Below are positions 24,937 through 33,852 of a stretch of DNA of 64,000 bases, in pieces. Below the pieces are notes generated by a model. That model did no database searches. It saw only the letters and a list, made by a program, of their open reading frames with translations, and was not told the DNA's origin. Made by a program: the position numbers and the translations under genes. The stretch is from NCBI RefSeq assembly GCF_014204945.1, contig NZ_JACHMN010000001.1:310001-374000 (forward strand), given 5' to 3'. Numbering within the stretch: the first letter of the stretch is position 1; every line of letters begins with the position of its first letter. This DNA is from Allocatelliglobosispora scoriae (lineage in GTDB: Bacteria > Actinomycetota > Actinomycetes > Mycobacteriales > Micromonosporaceae).

Positions 24937-26173
24937 TCAGGTCGCCGAGCGGAAGGCGAGGGCCGTGTTCTGCCCTCCGAAGCCGAAGGAGTTGCTCACC
25001 GCGAGTTCGATCCGGTGCGGCCTCGCCGCTCCCGCTACGACGTCAAGGTCGCGGGTGTCGGGTCCGGGCCGCGTGAAGTTCGCCGTGGGCGGCACGAGTT
25101 GATGCTGTATGGCGAGGACGGTGAGCGCGGCTTCGATGGCTCCGGCTGCGCCCATGGTGTGTCCCAGGACGCCTTTGGCGGAGGTGACCGGCGGGTGCCG
25201 TCCGGCGAGTACCCGGCCGAGCACGGCTGCTTCGGCCGTGTCGTTCAACGCCGTACCGGTGCCGTGGGTGTTGACGTGGTCGATGTCTCGGGCGACGGCA
25301 CCGGCCTGGTGGAGGGCTTGGCGCAGAGCACGTTCCGCTCCGCCGCCCCGGGGGTCGGGTCGGGTGGCGTGGTAGCCGTCGGCGGTCGCGGCGAATCCCG
25401 CCAGGAAGGCGCGGACCGGGGCGTGGCGGGCGATGGCGTCGGCGGCACGTTCGAGGATCAGGACCCCCGCGCCCTCGGCGAGGACGAAGCCGTCGCGGTC
25501 GGTGTCGAAGGGTCTCGACGCGGCGGCGGGGTCGGCGGCCCCGGTTGGACAGCGCGCCCATCCGGGCGAACGCGGCGGAGCACAGCCTGGTCACCATCGC
25601 GTCGGCACCGCCGGCTATGGCGAGGTCGCAGACTCCGCTGGTGAGCAGCCCTGCGGCGATGCCGATCGCCGTTGCGCCCGAGGCGCACGCGGTGGAGATG
25701 TTCAGTACGGGACCGGTCGCCCGCAGATCGATGGCGAACTGCCCGGCGATCATGTTGGGCAGGAACATCGGCAAGGTCAGCGGCGACAGGGCCGACGGAC
25801 CGTGTTCGAGCATCCGCTGGTGCTGCGTCTCCAGCGTGCCGATGCCGCCGGCCGCCGACCCCAGGACGACGGCGACGCGTTCACGCGGCCATGTCTCGCA
25901 GTCGAGCCCCGCGTCGGCGACCGCCTGCCGCGCAGCGGCCAGCGCGAGGCGGGTAGCCCGGTCCAGGCGCCAGGACTGCGTACCTTGCGGGGGCGGCAAC
26001 CCGTCGTCGGGCACCCGGCAGGAGAATGCTGCCGGCAGCCCGGCGAGCAGGGGGTCGGGTGCGGCGGTCGGCAACCCGGCGCAGACCCGTTCCCAGGTGC
26101 TGCTGGTGTCGGCTCCTGCCGGGGTGACCAGGCCCAGGCCGGTGACGGCGACCGCAGCCGACGCACTGGTCAT
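24937..26173 (-). CDS. FabF/KAS-II-like beta-ketoacyl synthase, frameshifted
   Basis: The 1237-bp gene would encode about 411 residues, the usual FabF length, if one surplus base near 25534-25543 (in a GGGGCCGCC run of the coding strand) is removed. The first frame gives VAVTGLGLVTPAGAD and the catalytic cysteine in NISTACASGATAIG; the second gives the His/His part, NTHGTGTALNDTAE and TSAKGVLGHTMGAAGAIEAA, then SNSFGFGGQN. All Cys-His-His residues remain. No chain-length factor partner is present. It elongates acyl-ACP with malonyl-ACP. It is the last gene of the operon and overlaps the ACP stop by 4 nt. Either a sequencing error or a recent inactivation. Confidence 0.82.
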
Positions 26174-26418
26174 TCCACGGCCGCCCGGTCGAGGAGGATC
26201 TGCACAGAGCGGGCGACGTCATCCACGGTGAGCTGGGCCGTGGTGCCGCTGTCGTCGAGGGGGATGTCCCAGTGCTCCTTCAGCGTCAGGTGCAGTTCGA
26301 TGACGGCGAGGGAGTCCAGACCCAGCTCCTCCAACGTGGACTGGGGTTGGATCTCCTCCGCCGAGGCCTCGAACTTATCGGCGAGCACGGTGGCGAGGTG
26401 CTCATACACGCGGTCCAT
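26170..26418 (-). CDS. Acyl carrier protein
   Basis: An 82-residue ACP with the phosphopantetheine site LEELGLDSLAVIELHLTLKE (Ser about residue 36). It is the only ACP in the window and sits between the two ketosynthase types, so it should carry the growing chain for the operon. It overlaps the FabF-like gene by 4 nt (ATGA); 13 bp separate it from the FabH-like gene upstream, enough for its ribosome site (GGAAGG). The activating phosphopantetheinyl transferase is not in this window. Confidence 0.92.
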   Translation of the reverse strand: MDRVYEHLATVLADKFEASAEEIQPQSTLEELGLDSLAVIELHLTLKEHWDIPLDDSGTTAQLTVDDVARSVQILLDRAAVE

Positions 26419-26431
26419 GAGTGCTTCCTTC

Positions 26432-27484
26432 CTAGGTGTGTGCGGGGGCCGGGATCGAGTGGCCCGGATGGGCGCGTGGTGTGACGGCAGGCCACGTGAG
26501 GGCGGCCGACGCCCAGGTCAGGCCTCCTCCGAATGCGGTGAGGAGGGTGCGTTCGCCGGGTGCGACCAGGCCGCTGCCGGCGGTTTCGGCCAGGGCCAGG
26601 GGGATGGAGGCGGCGGCGGTGTTGCCGACCTCGCCGATGTTGCCGAAGCAGTGCGGCGCGTCGATGGTCAGGCGTTCGGCGACCGCGTCGAGGATGCGCT
26701 GGTTGGCCTGGTGCCCGATGAAGGCGCCGACGGTTTCGGCGGGCCAGCCCGCTTTGTCGAGGACCGCGTATGCCGAATGGGTCATCCTGCGGACCGCGTG
26801 CGCGTAGACCTCCCTGCCGTGCATCTGGAAGTAGCGTCCAGGACTGTCGGGGTGCCGCGAACCGCCGCCGGTGATGCCGATGAGCGGGCTGCCGCTGCCG
26901 TCCGATCCCCAGTCGGTGGCGAGGATCGCGCCGGGGCTCTCCGGGGTGCCTGCCTGCAGCAGCACGGCACCGGCACCGTCGCCGAAGATCGCGGCGGTGT
27001 CCCGGTCGCGCGGGTTGATGATGGCCGAATAGGTGTCCGCGCCGATGACCAGCGGTGCCGTGCAGACTCCGCTGCGGATCAGCCCGGCGGCGGTGATGAG
27101 GGCGTAGAGGAACCCGGAGCATACGGCGGAGAGGTCGAAGGCGGCGATGGTGCCCAGCTCAAGTCGGTGCGCGACATCGGGGGCGGTGGCCGGGCAGCGA
27201 TGGTCCGGTGTGCTCGTCGCCAGGATCAGCAGGTCCGGGCGGGTGTCGCCGCCGGAGTCCAGGGCCGCTCGGCCTGCCGCGACTGCCAGATCCCCGGTGC
27301 TGGTGCCCGGGACGACGCGGCGGCGGCGCCGGATGCCGGTACGGCTGCGGATCCACTCGTCGGTGGTCATCAGCTCACCGGCGGCGATGACGTCGTCATT
27401 GCCGAGGATGTGATCGGGGAGGCAGGTGCCGAGGCCCGTGATCACTGCGGCGACGTCGTCGGAGCGCGTTCCGGTCGTCTTCAT
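26432..27484 (-). CDS. FabH-like ketoacyl-ACP synthase III (second of two)
   Basis: A 350-residue KAS III. The catalytic cysteine is in AFDLSAVCSGFLYAL, the histidine in FIGHQANQRILDA and the asparagine in FGNIGEVGNTAAASIPLALA, so the Cys-His-Asn triad is complete and the GNTxAAS motif is canonical. The arginine-rich stretch RSRTGIRRRRRVVPG is the CoA/ACP-binding site. FabH enzymes start chains by condensing acyl-CoA with malonyl-ACP, or act as acyltransferases. ATG 27484 overlaps the SDR stop (ATGA). Confidence 0.88.
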   Translation of the reverse strand: MKTTGTRSDDVAAVITGLGTCLPDHILGNDDVIAAGELMTTDEWIRSRTGIRRRRRVVPGTSTGDLAVAAGRAALDSGGDTRPDLLILATSTPDHRCPATAPDVAHRLELGTIAAFDLSAVCSGFLYALITAAGLIRSGVCTAPLVIGADTYSAIINPRDRDTAAIFGDGAGAVLLQAGTPESPGAILATDWGSDGSGSPLIGITGGGSRHPDSPGRYFQMHGREVYAHAVRRMTHSAYAVLDKAGWPAETVGAFIGHQANQRILDAVAERLTIDAPHCFGNIGEVGNTAAASIPLALAETAGSGLVAPGERTLLTAFGGGLTWASAALTWPAVTPRAHPGHSIPAPAHT

Positions 27485-28323
27485 GCGGGGGCGAACGGCG
27501 ACGGCGGCTTCGGGGTGCCGGCCAGGCCGCCGTCGGCGATCGAGAGCCCGCCGTCGACGAGGAGCGCGTGCCCGGTGACGAAGGAGGCTGCCGGCGAGCA
27601 GAGGAAGAGCGCCACGGCGGCGATCTCCTTCGGGTCGGCCCATCGACCCATCGGGACGTGGCTGATCAGCCACTCTGACACGGGCGCCTGGTCGGCGGCG
27701 AAGGCGGTCATCTCGGTCCGGGTCCAGCCCGGGCAGAGGGCGTTGACGCGGATGCCCTGCCCGGCCCAGCTCACGGCGAGGCTGCGGGTGAGGGACAGTT
27801 GGGCGGCCTTGGTGACGGCGTAGGCGTCGAGCAGGGGAGTCCCCATGACTCCGGCACAGGAGGAGACGAGCAGCAGGCTGGCTCTGTCCGAGCCGAGGAG
27901 GTGGGGGTGGGCCGCACGGCATACGGCGGCGGTGGCGTTGAGGTTGACGTCGATGACGCGCGCCCACTGATCCGGCGGGAAGTCCTGGAACGGCAGGAGC
28001 ACCGTCGTTCCGTCGTCGGACTGCGGCACGATCCCGGCACTGTGGACGATGATGTCGAGCCCGCCCAGCGCGGCGGCGGCCTGGTCGACGACTGCGGCCC
28101 CGGTCCCCGGCTCGGCCAGGTCGCCGGCGACGGCGACGGCTTTTCGTCCGCGCTCCTCGACGGCGCGGACGACGTCGTCGAGTGCGCCGAGGGTGCGTGC
28201 GGACACGACGACATCCGCACCGGCGTCGGCGAGTGTCTCAGCGACCTTGCGGCCGATGCCGCGAGAAGCACCGGTGATCAGCGCGCGGGCGCCGTCGAGC
28301 CGGGAGAGGTGGGCGATGGTCAT
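27481..28323 (-). CDS. SDR-family ketoreductase (FabG-like)
   Basis: A 280-residue short-chain dehydrogenase: nucleotide-binding TGASRGIGRKVAE (about residues 17-29), the HSAGIV loop in place of NNAG, catalytic Ser in LLVSSCAGV, YAVTK catalytic pair, and a C-terminal ALLVDGGLSIADGG. FabG-like enzymes reduce the beta-keto group of acyl-ACP with NADPH. It is slightly longer than FabG owing to an N-terminal tail and an insert before the Ser. It overlaps both neighbours by ATGA, so translation is coupled. Confidence 0.87.
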   Translation of the reverse strand: MTIAHLSRLDGARALITGASRGIGRKVAETLADAGADVVVSARTLGALDDVVRAVEERGRKAVAVAGDLAEPGTGAAVVDQAAAALGGLDIIVHSAGIVPQSDDGTTVLLPFQDFPPDQWARVIDVNLNATAAVCRAAHPHLLGSDRASLLLVSSCAGVMGTPLLDAYAVTKAAQLSLTRSLAVSWAGQGIRVNALCPGWTRTEMTAFAADQAPVSEWLISHVPMGRWADPKEIAAVALFLCSPAASFVTGHALLVDGGLSIADGGLAGTPKPPSPFAPA

Positions 28324-29348
28324 GGCTGATGCCCTTCCGTTGAGGTGTTTCCCCAGGTCAGCAACGAGCTGCCCCAGGTCATGCCGGCGCCGAAGACGGC
28401 GAGCAGGACCCGGTCGCCTGGGCGCAGTGACTGGCGGGCGGCCTCGGCAAGTGCGAACGGGGCGCTGGCCGCGCCGATGTTGCCGACGCGGTCGCCCACG
28501 ATGACCATGCGGTCGGCGGCGATGCCGAGCTGGTCGCCGAGTCGGCGCAGCACGACGGGGTTGGGCTGGTGGGCGACCACGCAGGCGATGTCTTCGATCC
28601 GCAGCCCGTTGCGGTCGACGGTGTCCTGGATGAGGCGGGGGAAGACCTCGGTGATGAAGCGGCTGACGGCCCGCCCGTCCATCCGGATGCGGTGTTCGCC
28701 CGCGGCGAGGGTGGCGGCGCTGGCCGGGCGGCGGCTGCCGCCGCCGGGGATCAGGACCCAGTCGGCGAGGGTGCCGTCGGAGCCGAAGGCGAAGTCGGCG
28801 AAGCCGTTCGGTGCTGAGACAGGACCCAGAATGGTGGCTGCGGCCCCGTCGGCGAAGAGGACCGAGGTTCCCCGGTCGGCCGGGTCGAGGAACTTCGAGT
28901 ACGCCTCGACACCGACCGCCGCGGCGTAGCGTGCCCGGTCGTCGCCGAGCAGCCAGTCGTGAGCCACCTTGACCGCGAACAGCCAGCCGGAACAGGCAGC
29001 TCCGACGTCCAGCGCGACGGCGTGGGAGGCACCGACGAGGGCCTGGATCCGGCAGGCGGTGGACGGCCCGAGCTCGTCGGGGGTGGAGGTAGCGCACACC
29101 AGAAGGTCCAGGTCGCCCACGTCGATCCCGGCGGCGTCGGCCGCCGAGCGCACAGCGGCGGCGGCCAGGTCGGACGCGGCCTGGTCGGGTGCGGCGACAT
29201 GGCGGCTGTGCACCCCCGTGCGTTCGCTGATCCACTCGGCGGACATCCCGGTGGTGCGGGCGACGTCGGCGTTCGTGCGGATCCGGAGCGGCAGGTAGGT
29301 GCCCGTCCCCAGGACCCCGATGGACGTGGTCGGCGGATGTGCGGTCAT
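28320..29348 (-). CDS. FabH-like ketoacyl-ACP synthase III (first of two)
   Basis: A 342-residue KAS III: Cys in ALDVGAACSGWLFAV, His in CVVAHQPNPVVLRRLG and Asn in GDRVGNIGAASAPFALAEA. The last motif departs from the canonical GNTSAAS (GNIGAAS), and HQPN replaces HQAN, so substrate or reaction may differ from the downstream copy. ATG 29348 overlaps the acyl-CoA oxidase stop by 4 nt. Two KAS III enzymes in one operon often mean one primes the chain and one does an unusual condensation or acyl transfer. Confidence 0.86.
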   Translation of the reverse strand: MTAHPPTTSIGVLGTGTYLPLRIRTNADVARTTGMSAEWISERTGVHSRHVAAPDQAASDLAAAAVRSAADAAGIDVGDLDLLVCATSTPDELGPSTACRIQALVGASHAVALDVGAACSGWLFAVKVAHDWLLGDDRARYAAAVGVEAYSKFLDPADRGTSVLFADGAAATILGPVSAPNGFADFAFGSDGTLADWVLIPGGGSRRPASAATLAAGEHRIRMDGRAVSRFITEVFPRLIQDTVDRNGLRIEDIACVVAHQPNPVVLRRLGDQLGIAADRMVIVGDRVGNIGAASAPFALAEAARQSLRPGDRVLLAVFGAGMTWGSSLLTWGNTSTEGHQP

Positions 29349-31213
29349 GCCGCTTCCCCGTGGTGCCATTCGAGGGTGTCGACCAGCGCCTGGTTGTAGT
29401 CGGCAGCCGCCAGCGGCACCCCGGCGACCTCGGCGGGGTAGCTGAACGCCTCCTCCAGCAGCGGCAGGTGGGGCAACAGCTCGTCACACAGCGCGTCGGC
29501 GATCTGCGACAGTCCGGCCAAGTCGGACGCGCGGAGGGTCTCGGCGGTGAGCAGCGAGCCGGCCCAGCGGCGTGCGGTCATGACACCGTGCAGGCTGGCC
29601 AGCCGGTCGAGGACGGTGCGCAGGTGCGGGTCGCGTACCGCTGCCAGCGTCCGGGCGACATCGTCGGCGGCCAGCCGCATGGCGCAGGTCTCCCCGAGTT
29701 CCCCGGCGCGCCCCAGCAGCGGGTTCCACGCCTGGAACGCGCTGGTCCCGGTCTCGGCGCCGCCGTCGCGCAGGCCACGGAGCCGCTCAGCCAGGCGCTG
29801 CTCATGCACCCGGATGACCGCCGGCCACCAGGTGGGTTCCGCCGGATTCGACGGGTACGGCGTACCCGCCGACTCGTCGTCGGCGTCGTCGGTCCGGGTG
29901 CGGCCCAGGTCGTACAGGATGAGTTGGCTGTCTCCGCCCGCGGCGTCGAACGACTGGAAGAACCCGTGGTAGGCGGAGAGGCGATTCACATCGAGGTGGC
30001 CGGGGAAGCCGCAGTGCCGCTGGCAGTCGGCGGTGACCCGGGCCGCTGTCCGGACCGCGAGCGCCTTGTAGGCGGAGAGCGGTCGGCTGACCGCCGTCCA
30101 CGGGGAGAAGGTCATGGGGCTACCACCACCGGCCGCACCGTCTGTCGTGGACAGCGACTCTTCCCAGAGGACTCGGGCGCGGTCGGCCGAGCAGGTCAGC
30201 GCGAATGCTTCGGCCAGGCCGCCGAGGACCGCGTGCTGCTGTGTGCGGTAGTCCAGCAGCGGGGTTCCGGGCGCCAGCCGGCCCTGGGTCCGGCGCTGCC
30301 GGGCGTAGCGCAGCGACAGGACGGCGGATTGACGGCAGACGGCCGCCGCGGCGGCGGGCAGAGCACCCCACAGGCCCTGCCCGATGCACAGGGTGCGCTG
30401 CAGTCGCAGGTCCGCCGAGCCGAGCGGGTCTTCGAAAGCTCCCTCGTCGGTGATCTGCGCGCTGTCGCGGAGCCAGCGCGCATACGGCACGCGGTAGCGG
30501 TCGAAGCGGACCTGCGCGTAATCCAGCGGGAGCGTGCTCACCTCCAGACCGGTGGAGATCCTGATGCCGGGCAGCGGGCCGTTGTCGTCGGTGAGGTCCA
30601 CCAGGAACGAGAACACGCCGCAGTCGACGCCCCCGACGACGAGCCGCGCCACCACCACCCCTGACGCCGGCCCGCCGCCCGCGGCCACGTTGGTGAACTT
30701 CGTCGCGACCGGATCGGGGGTCTGCAGGACGAACTCGCGGGTCTGCGGATCGAATTCCGCCTGGGTCCGGGTGGCGAGGTGGCTGTTGGACTGGCCGACC
30801 TCGGTGACCAGGTAGCAGCCCCGGACCTGCCCGGACTCCAGCGCGTCGAACTGGGCCTTGAGCGCTTCGTGGTCGGGGGACAGCCGCATCATCGAACCCA
30901 GACAGAGCAGGTTCTGGCCGATGACGGTCATGGACAGCGCGGGTTCGGCGATCGTCACCCAGGCCAGGACCGTTGCCATCAGGGCCGGGTCGGCGAGTAG
31001 CTCACGAACCGGAGGGAGTTCCCGGGCCAGGCTCTGCATCCGGCGCGGCAGCCGGTCGCCGCGGTCGGCGAGATCTGGCCTGGCCGGCATCTGATCGCTC
31101 GTCAGGGCCCGGCTCAGGGCGGACAGGAAGCCGGGATCACACGGCCCGTGCAGGAGGTCTTCGAGTTCGGCGAGGGCAGCGGATCCGGCAGGAGGTGTGG
31201 CGGGCAGGGGCAT
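29345..31213 (-). CDS. Acyl-CoA oxidase/dehydrogenase-like flavoprotein
   Basis: A 622-residue protein with acyl-CoA oxidase architecture: a middle beta-domain with GCYLVTEVGQSNSHLATRTQ (the FAD/substrate T-E-x-x motif), a helical domain with YARQRRTQGRLAPGTPLLDY (FAD-binding R-x-x-F/Q-like region) and HCGFPGHLDVNRLSAYHGFF, and an extra C-terminal helical domain. It may introduce a double bond into acyl-CoA or acyl-ACP, and is larger than usual acyl-CoA dehydrogenases (about 380). ATG 31213 follows GGAG at 6-nt spacing. Confidence 0.82.
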   Translation of the reverse strand: MPLPATPPAGSAALAELEDLLHGPCDPGFLSALSRALTSDQMPARPDLADRGDRLPRRMQSLARELPPVRELLADPALMATVLAWVTIAEPALSMTVIGQNLLCLGSMMRLSPDHEALKAQFDALESGQVRGCYLVTEVGQSNSHLATRTQAEFDPQTREFVLQTPDPVATKFTNVAAGGGPASGVVVARLVVGGVDCGVFSFLVDLTDDNGPLPGIRISTGLEVSTLPLDYAQVRFDRYRVPYARWLRDSAQITDEGAFEDPLGSADLRLQRTLCIGQGLWGALPAAAAAVCRQSAVLSLRYARQRRTQGRLAPGTPLLDYRTQQHAVLGGLAEAFALTCSADRARVLWEESLSTTDGAAGGGSPMTFSPWTAVSRPLSAYKALAVRTAARVTADCQRHCGFPGHLDVNRLSAYHGFFQSFDAAGGDSQLILYDLGRTRTDDADDESAGTPYPSNPAEPTWWPAVIRVHEQRLAERLRGLRDGGAETGTSAFQAWNPLLGRAGELGETCAMRLAADDVARTLAAVRDPHLRTVLDRLASLHGVMTARRWAGSLLTAETLRASDLAGLSQIADALCDELLPHLPLLEEAFSYPAEVAGVPLAAADYNQALVDTLEWHHGEAA

Positions 31214-31238
31214 AACGCACTCCGGATGGGTCTCGTGG

Positions 31239-32240
31239 TCACCAGGGGAAATCGGACTGCACCAGCGGGGCCAGGATGGCAACTGGTTGGTCGGAAAGCA
31301 CTCGGCGGGCGCTGCGGGACAACGCGCTGCCGGTGCCGGCCTCGAACAGCGCGGTCGGTCGCAGGTCGGCGATCTGATGTAGGACGCCCGGCAGCCGGAC
31401 CGGTCGGATCAGGCAGTCGGCCAGGCCGGCGGCGAGGTCGTCGTCGGAGGTGTAGGCGCGACCGGCCACCGCCGAGTAGATCGGGAAGCGGGCGGCGCCC
31501 AGCGGATAGCTGCGCACTGCGCGCGCGAACTCCGCGGCCTGAGGCGTGAAGGACGGGTGGTGTGCTGCGAACGGGAGTCGCAGCCGCGCGGTATCCACCC
31601 CGTCCTTCTCGGCTTGGAGTTCGACGGCTGCCAACCCGGCGAGTGAACCGCTGACGATGCTCTCGCGGTCGTCGTTGACGCAGGCCACTGCCACGTCCCA
31701 GGCGTCTGCGGCAGCGATGAGCTTCTCGGCGGTCTTCTCGTCGCAGCTCAGCTGGGTCAGGGCGCCGGGGCATGCGGTGAGGATCCGCGCGAGGTCATGG
31801 GCGATGCGGGCACCGTCGCTGATCGACAGAATCCCGGCTGCGGTCATCGCGGCGATCTCCCCGAAGCTGACTCCGAGCACGGCCCGGGGGACGCCACGCA
31901 CGTTGCACAGTGCCTGGTGGAGCAGCACCGCCACGCCGTACATCGCGAGCTGGGGCGTGCCGGCGGGGGCTGCGGCGAGGTCGCGGCCGGAGGGAGGGTC
32001 CGCGCTGAGCAGCCACGGCCCCAGTTCCGGCAGCTCCCGTTCGGTAGCGACCTGGTCGACCTGGTCGAAGACCGCCACGGCCGTTCGGCGCAGCGCATCA
32101 CTCCGGCGGAGGCCGGCGGCGAGCGAGCTGACGGCGAAGTCGCCCTGTCCCGGGAACAGGTGGACCGTGCCAGCGGGGGCGGAGGTCCCCGGGACGGAGC
32201 CGACCGGCGACGGCCGACCGGGGGTCTCAGAAGAGCGCAC
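31239..32240 (-). CDS. Acyltransferase of the FabD/malonyl-CoA:ACP type
   Basis: A 333-residue acyltransferase: VHLFPGQGDFA near the start, nucleophile elbow AVLGVSFGEIAAMTA (Ser kept; the usual GHSLGE histidine is Val), and the catalytic histidine in LPFAAHHPSFTPQA, with ARFPIYSAVAGRAYTSDD further on. The GVSFGE variant suggests an atypical extender or a trans-acting AT. It is the first gene of the operon (25 bp before the oxidase gene) and starts with GTG. It would load malonyl or another acyl group onto the ACP. Confidence 0.8.
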   Translation of the reverse strand: MRSSETPGRPSPVGSVPGTSAPAGTVHLFPGQGDFAVSSLAAGLRRSDALRRTAVAVFDQVDQVATERELPELGPWLLSADPPSGRDLAAAPAGTPQLAMYGVAVLLHQALCNVRGVPRAVLGVSFGEIAAMTAAGILSISDGARIAHDLARILTACPGALTQLSCDEKTAEKLIAAADAWDVAVACVNDDRESIVSGSLAGLAAVELQAEKDGVDTARLRLPFAAHHPSFTPQAAEFARAVRSYPLGAARFPIYSAVAGRAYTSDDDLAAGLADCLIRPVRLPGVLHQIADLRPTALFEAGTGSALSRSARRVLSDQPVAILAPLVQSDFPW

Positions 32241-32535
32241 GTAACTCTCACCGCCTCCGCTGCTGCCCCGTCATGCGGTGCAACCATCCGACCGGATCAG
32301 GCCGACCTGACAAGTTACGCATGGCCGCTTGCCCTGACGCATAGGTCGTGACGTGCGGGGATGTTGAAAATTCGGGCATGTTGCACGCGTCGGTCCTGAT
32401 GGCAGCGATCTCGTAATTCAATCGAAAACTGCAATATTTAAATGCATGGTGTACTGCCGAACGTGATCGCCAGGAGTTCGAGTCGGCCGTGTGTTCACTC
32501 GCCGGAGGAAGTCACCCGTCGGAGGGATCGTCGTC
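32241..32535. promoter_or_regulatory. Divergent control region of the acyl cluster
   Basis: This 295-bp gap lies between the acyltransferase operon (minus) and the TPR regulator (plus). It is AT-richer than the genes, with an A/T block near 32422-32445. I see no clear hexamer pairs or perfect palindromes. It should hold both promoters. Confidence 0.4.
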
Positions 32536-33852
32536 ATGCGGACCCCGCTGAATCCCAACACCCGACTTCGGGCACTGGTCCAGGAGGCCGGTTGGACCGG
32601 AGGCGCGTTCGCTCAAGCCGTCAATTCCTGCGGCAACGAGATCGGCCTGGTTCTGCGCTATGACCGGACCTCGGTCGCGCATTGGCTGGCCGGAGTCTGT
32701 CCCCGTGCTCCGGTTCCGGCACTGATCGCCGAGGCGCTCACCCGGCGGCTGGGCAGGGTCATCTCGCTGGACGCGACCGGGCTGACCCGCGGCGGATCGC
32801 GACTGGCCGACGAGGCGGACCGGGCGGCGAGCGCGGCAGGCAGCCTGCTCGCCCTCCATGCCGGCGGACCGGGACGGTCCGTCTTCGTCTACCGTGCGGC
32901 GTCGTCACCCGCCTCGACCACGGCGGGCACGGTGCCGGCCCCGCTCCGCCGAGCGGTCGCGACCGACGTATCGGCCGCCGACGTGAGGGCGGTCGAACTC
33001 ATGGTCGAGGTGTTCGCCGACGCCGACGCTGCGTTCGGCGGTGGGCGCGCCCGCACGGCCCTCGCCGGTTACCTCGCCGCGCTCGCGCCCCTGCTGCACG
33101 CGCGGAGACCGGCTCGGGTACGGGACCGGCTGCTCGCCGTCACCGCCCAGTTGAGCTACCTGTGCGGCTTCATGCACTTCGACGACGGGCTGCACGGCGA
33201 TGCCCAGAAGTACTACCAGACCGCCTGGGAGCTGGGCGGGCATGCGGGGCGCCCGGAACTGGCCGCCCTGTCGCTGCGCGCATTGAGCGTGCAGGCCCGA
33301 GCACTCGGCCACTACTCCCATGCGCTTCAGCTGGCCGAGAGCGCGCTCTCCACGGGCGGTTCGACGGTCCCGCCCGTGACCCGCGCGTTCCTCCACGGCC
33401 AGGTGGCAGTGGCGCAGGGGGCCACCGGCGACCGGCACGCCGCCTTCTCGCAGCTGCGCCTCGCCGAAGCGCACCTGGAGCGAGCCGCCGGCGACCTCCT
33501 CCTGGGCGGCTATCACCGTGCCGCGCTCGCCCACCAGGAGGCTGCCGTCCATGCCCACCTGGGCAAACGCGCCGCGGCCGCGGCGTCACTGGAGATCTCG
33601 CTTCGTTCTCGTCCCGACAGCGAGCGCCGGTCCCGAGCATTCCTGCTGTCCCGCCTCGCCGAGATCCACCTGGCCAACGGACACCTCGACCGCGCCGTCC
33701 AGACCTGGGACCTGTTCCTGGACGACTACCCGCATCTGGAATCCGGACGGGTCAATGGTGCGCTGGCGTCAATGCGGAGCAAGGTGCGCCCCTTCCAGCG
33801 GCACTCGCCGGCTGCGGCGTTGCTCCGTCGGGCGCAGCGGTTGCGCCGCTAG
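32536..33852 (+). CDS. Pathway-specific-type HTH/TPR transcriptional regulator
   Basis: A 438-residue protein with an N-terminal XRE-like region (LNPNTRLRALVQEAGWTGGA, RYDRTSVAHWLAGVCPRAPV) and a long TPR-like helical part (e.g. LCGFMHFDDGLHGDAQKYYQ, ALGHYSHALQLAESALSTGG). This layout is common for Streptomyces-type regulators beside biosynthetic genes. ATG 32536 follows GGAGGG; GTG 32491 is an alternative. It is divergent from the operon and overlaps the IspH-like gene tail by 101 bp. Likely controls the cluster. Confidence 0.75.
   Translation: MRTPLNPNTRLRALVQEAGWTGGAFAQAVNSCGNEIGLVLRYDRTSVAHWLAGVCPRAPVPALIAEALTRRLGRVISLDATGLTRGGSRLADEADRAASAAGSLLALHAGGPGRSVFVYRAASSPASTTAGTVPAPLRRAVATDVSAADVRAVELMVEVFADADAAFGGGRARTALAGYLAALAPLLHARRPARVRDRLLAVTAQLSYLCGFMHFDDGLHGDAQKYYQTAWELGGHAGRPELAALSLRALSVQARALGHYSHALQLAESALSTGGSTVPPVTRAFLHGQVAVAQGATGDRHAAFSQLRLAEAHLERAAGDLLLGGYHRAALAHQEAAVHAHLGKRAAAAASLEISLRSRPDSERRSRAFLLSRLAEIHLANGHLDRAVQTWDLFLDDYPHLESGRVNGALASMRSKVRPFQRHSPAAALLRRAQRLRR

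Noticed and set aside
24937..32240. Classical aromatic type II polyketide cluster
   Set aside because: There is only one KS and no chain-length factor, cyclase or aromatase; two KAS III genes and an oxidase point to another type of acyl pathway.
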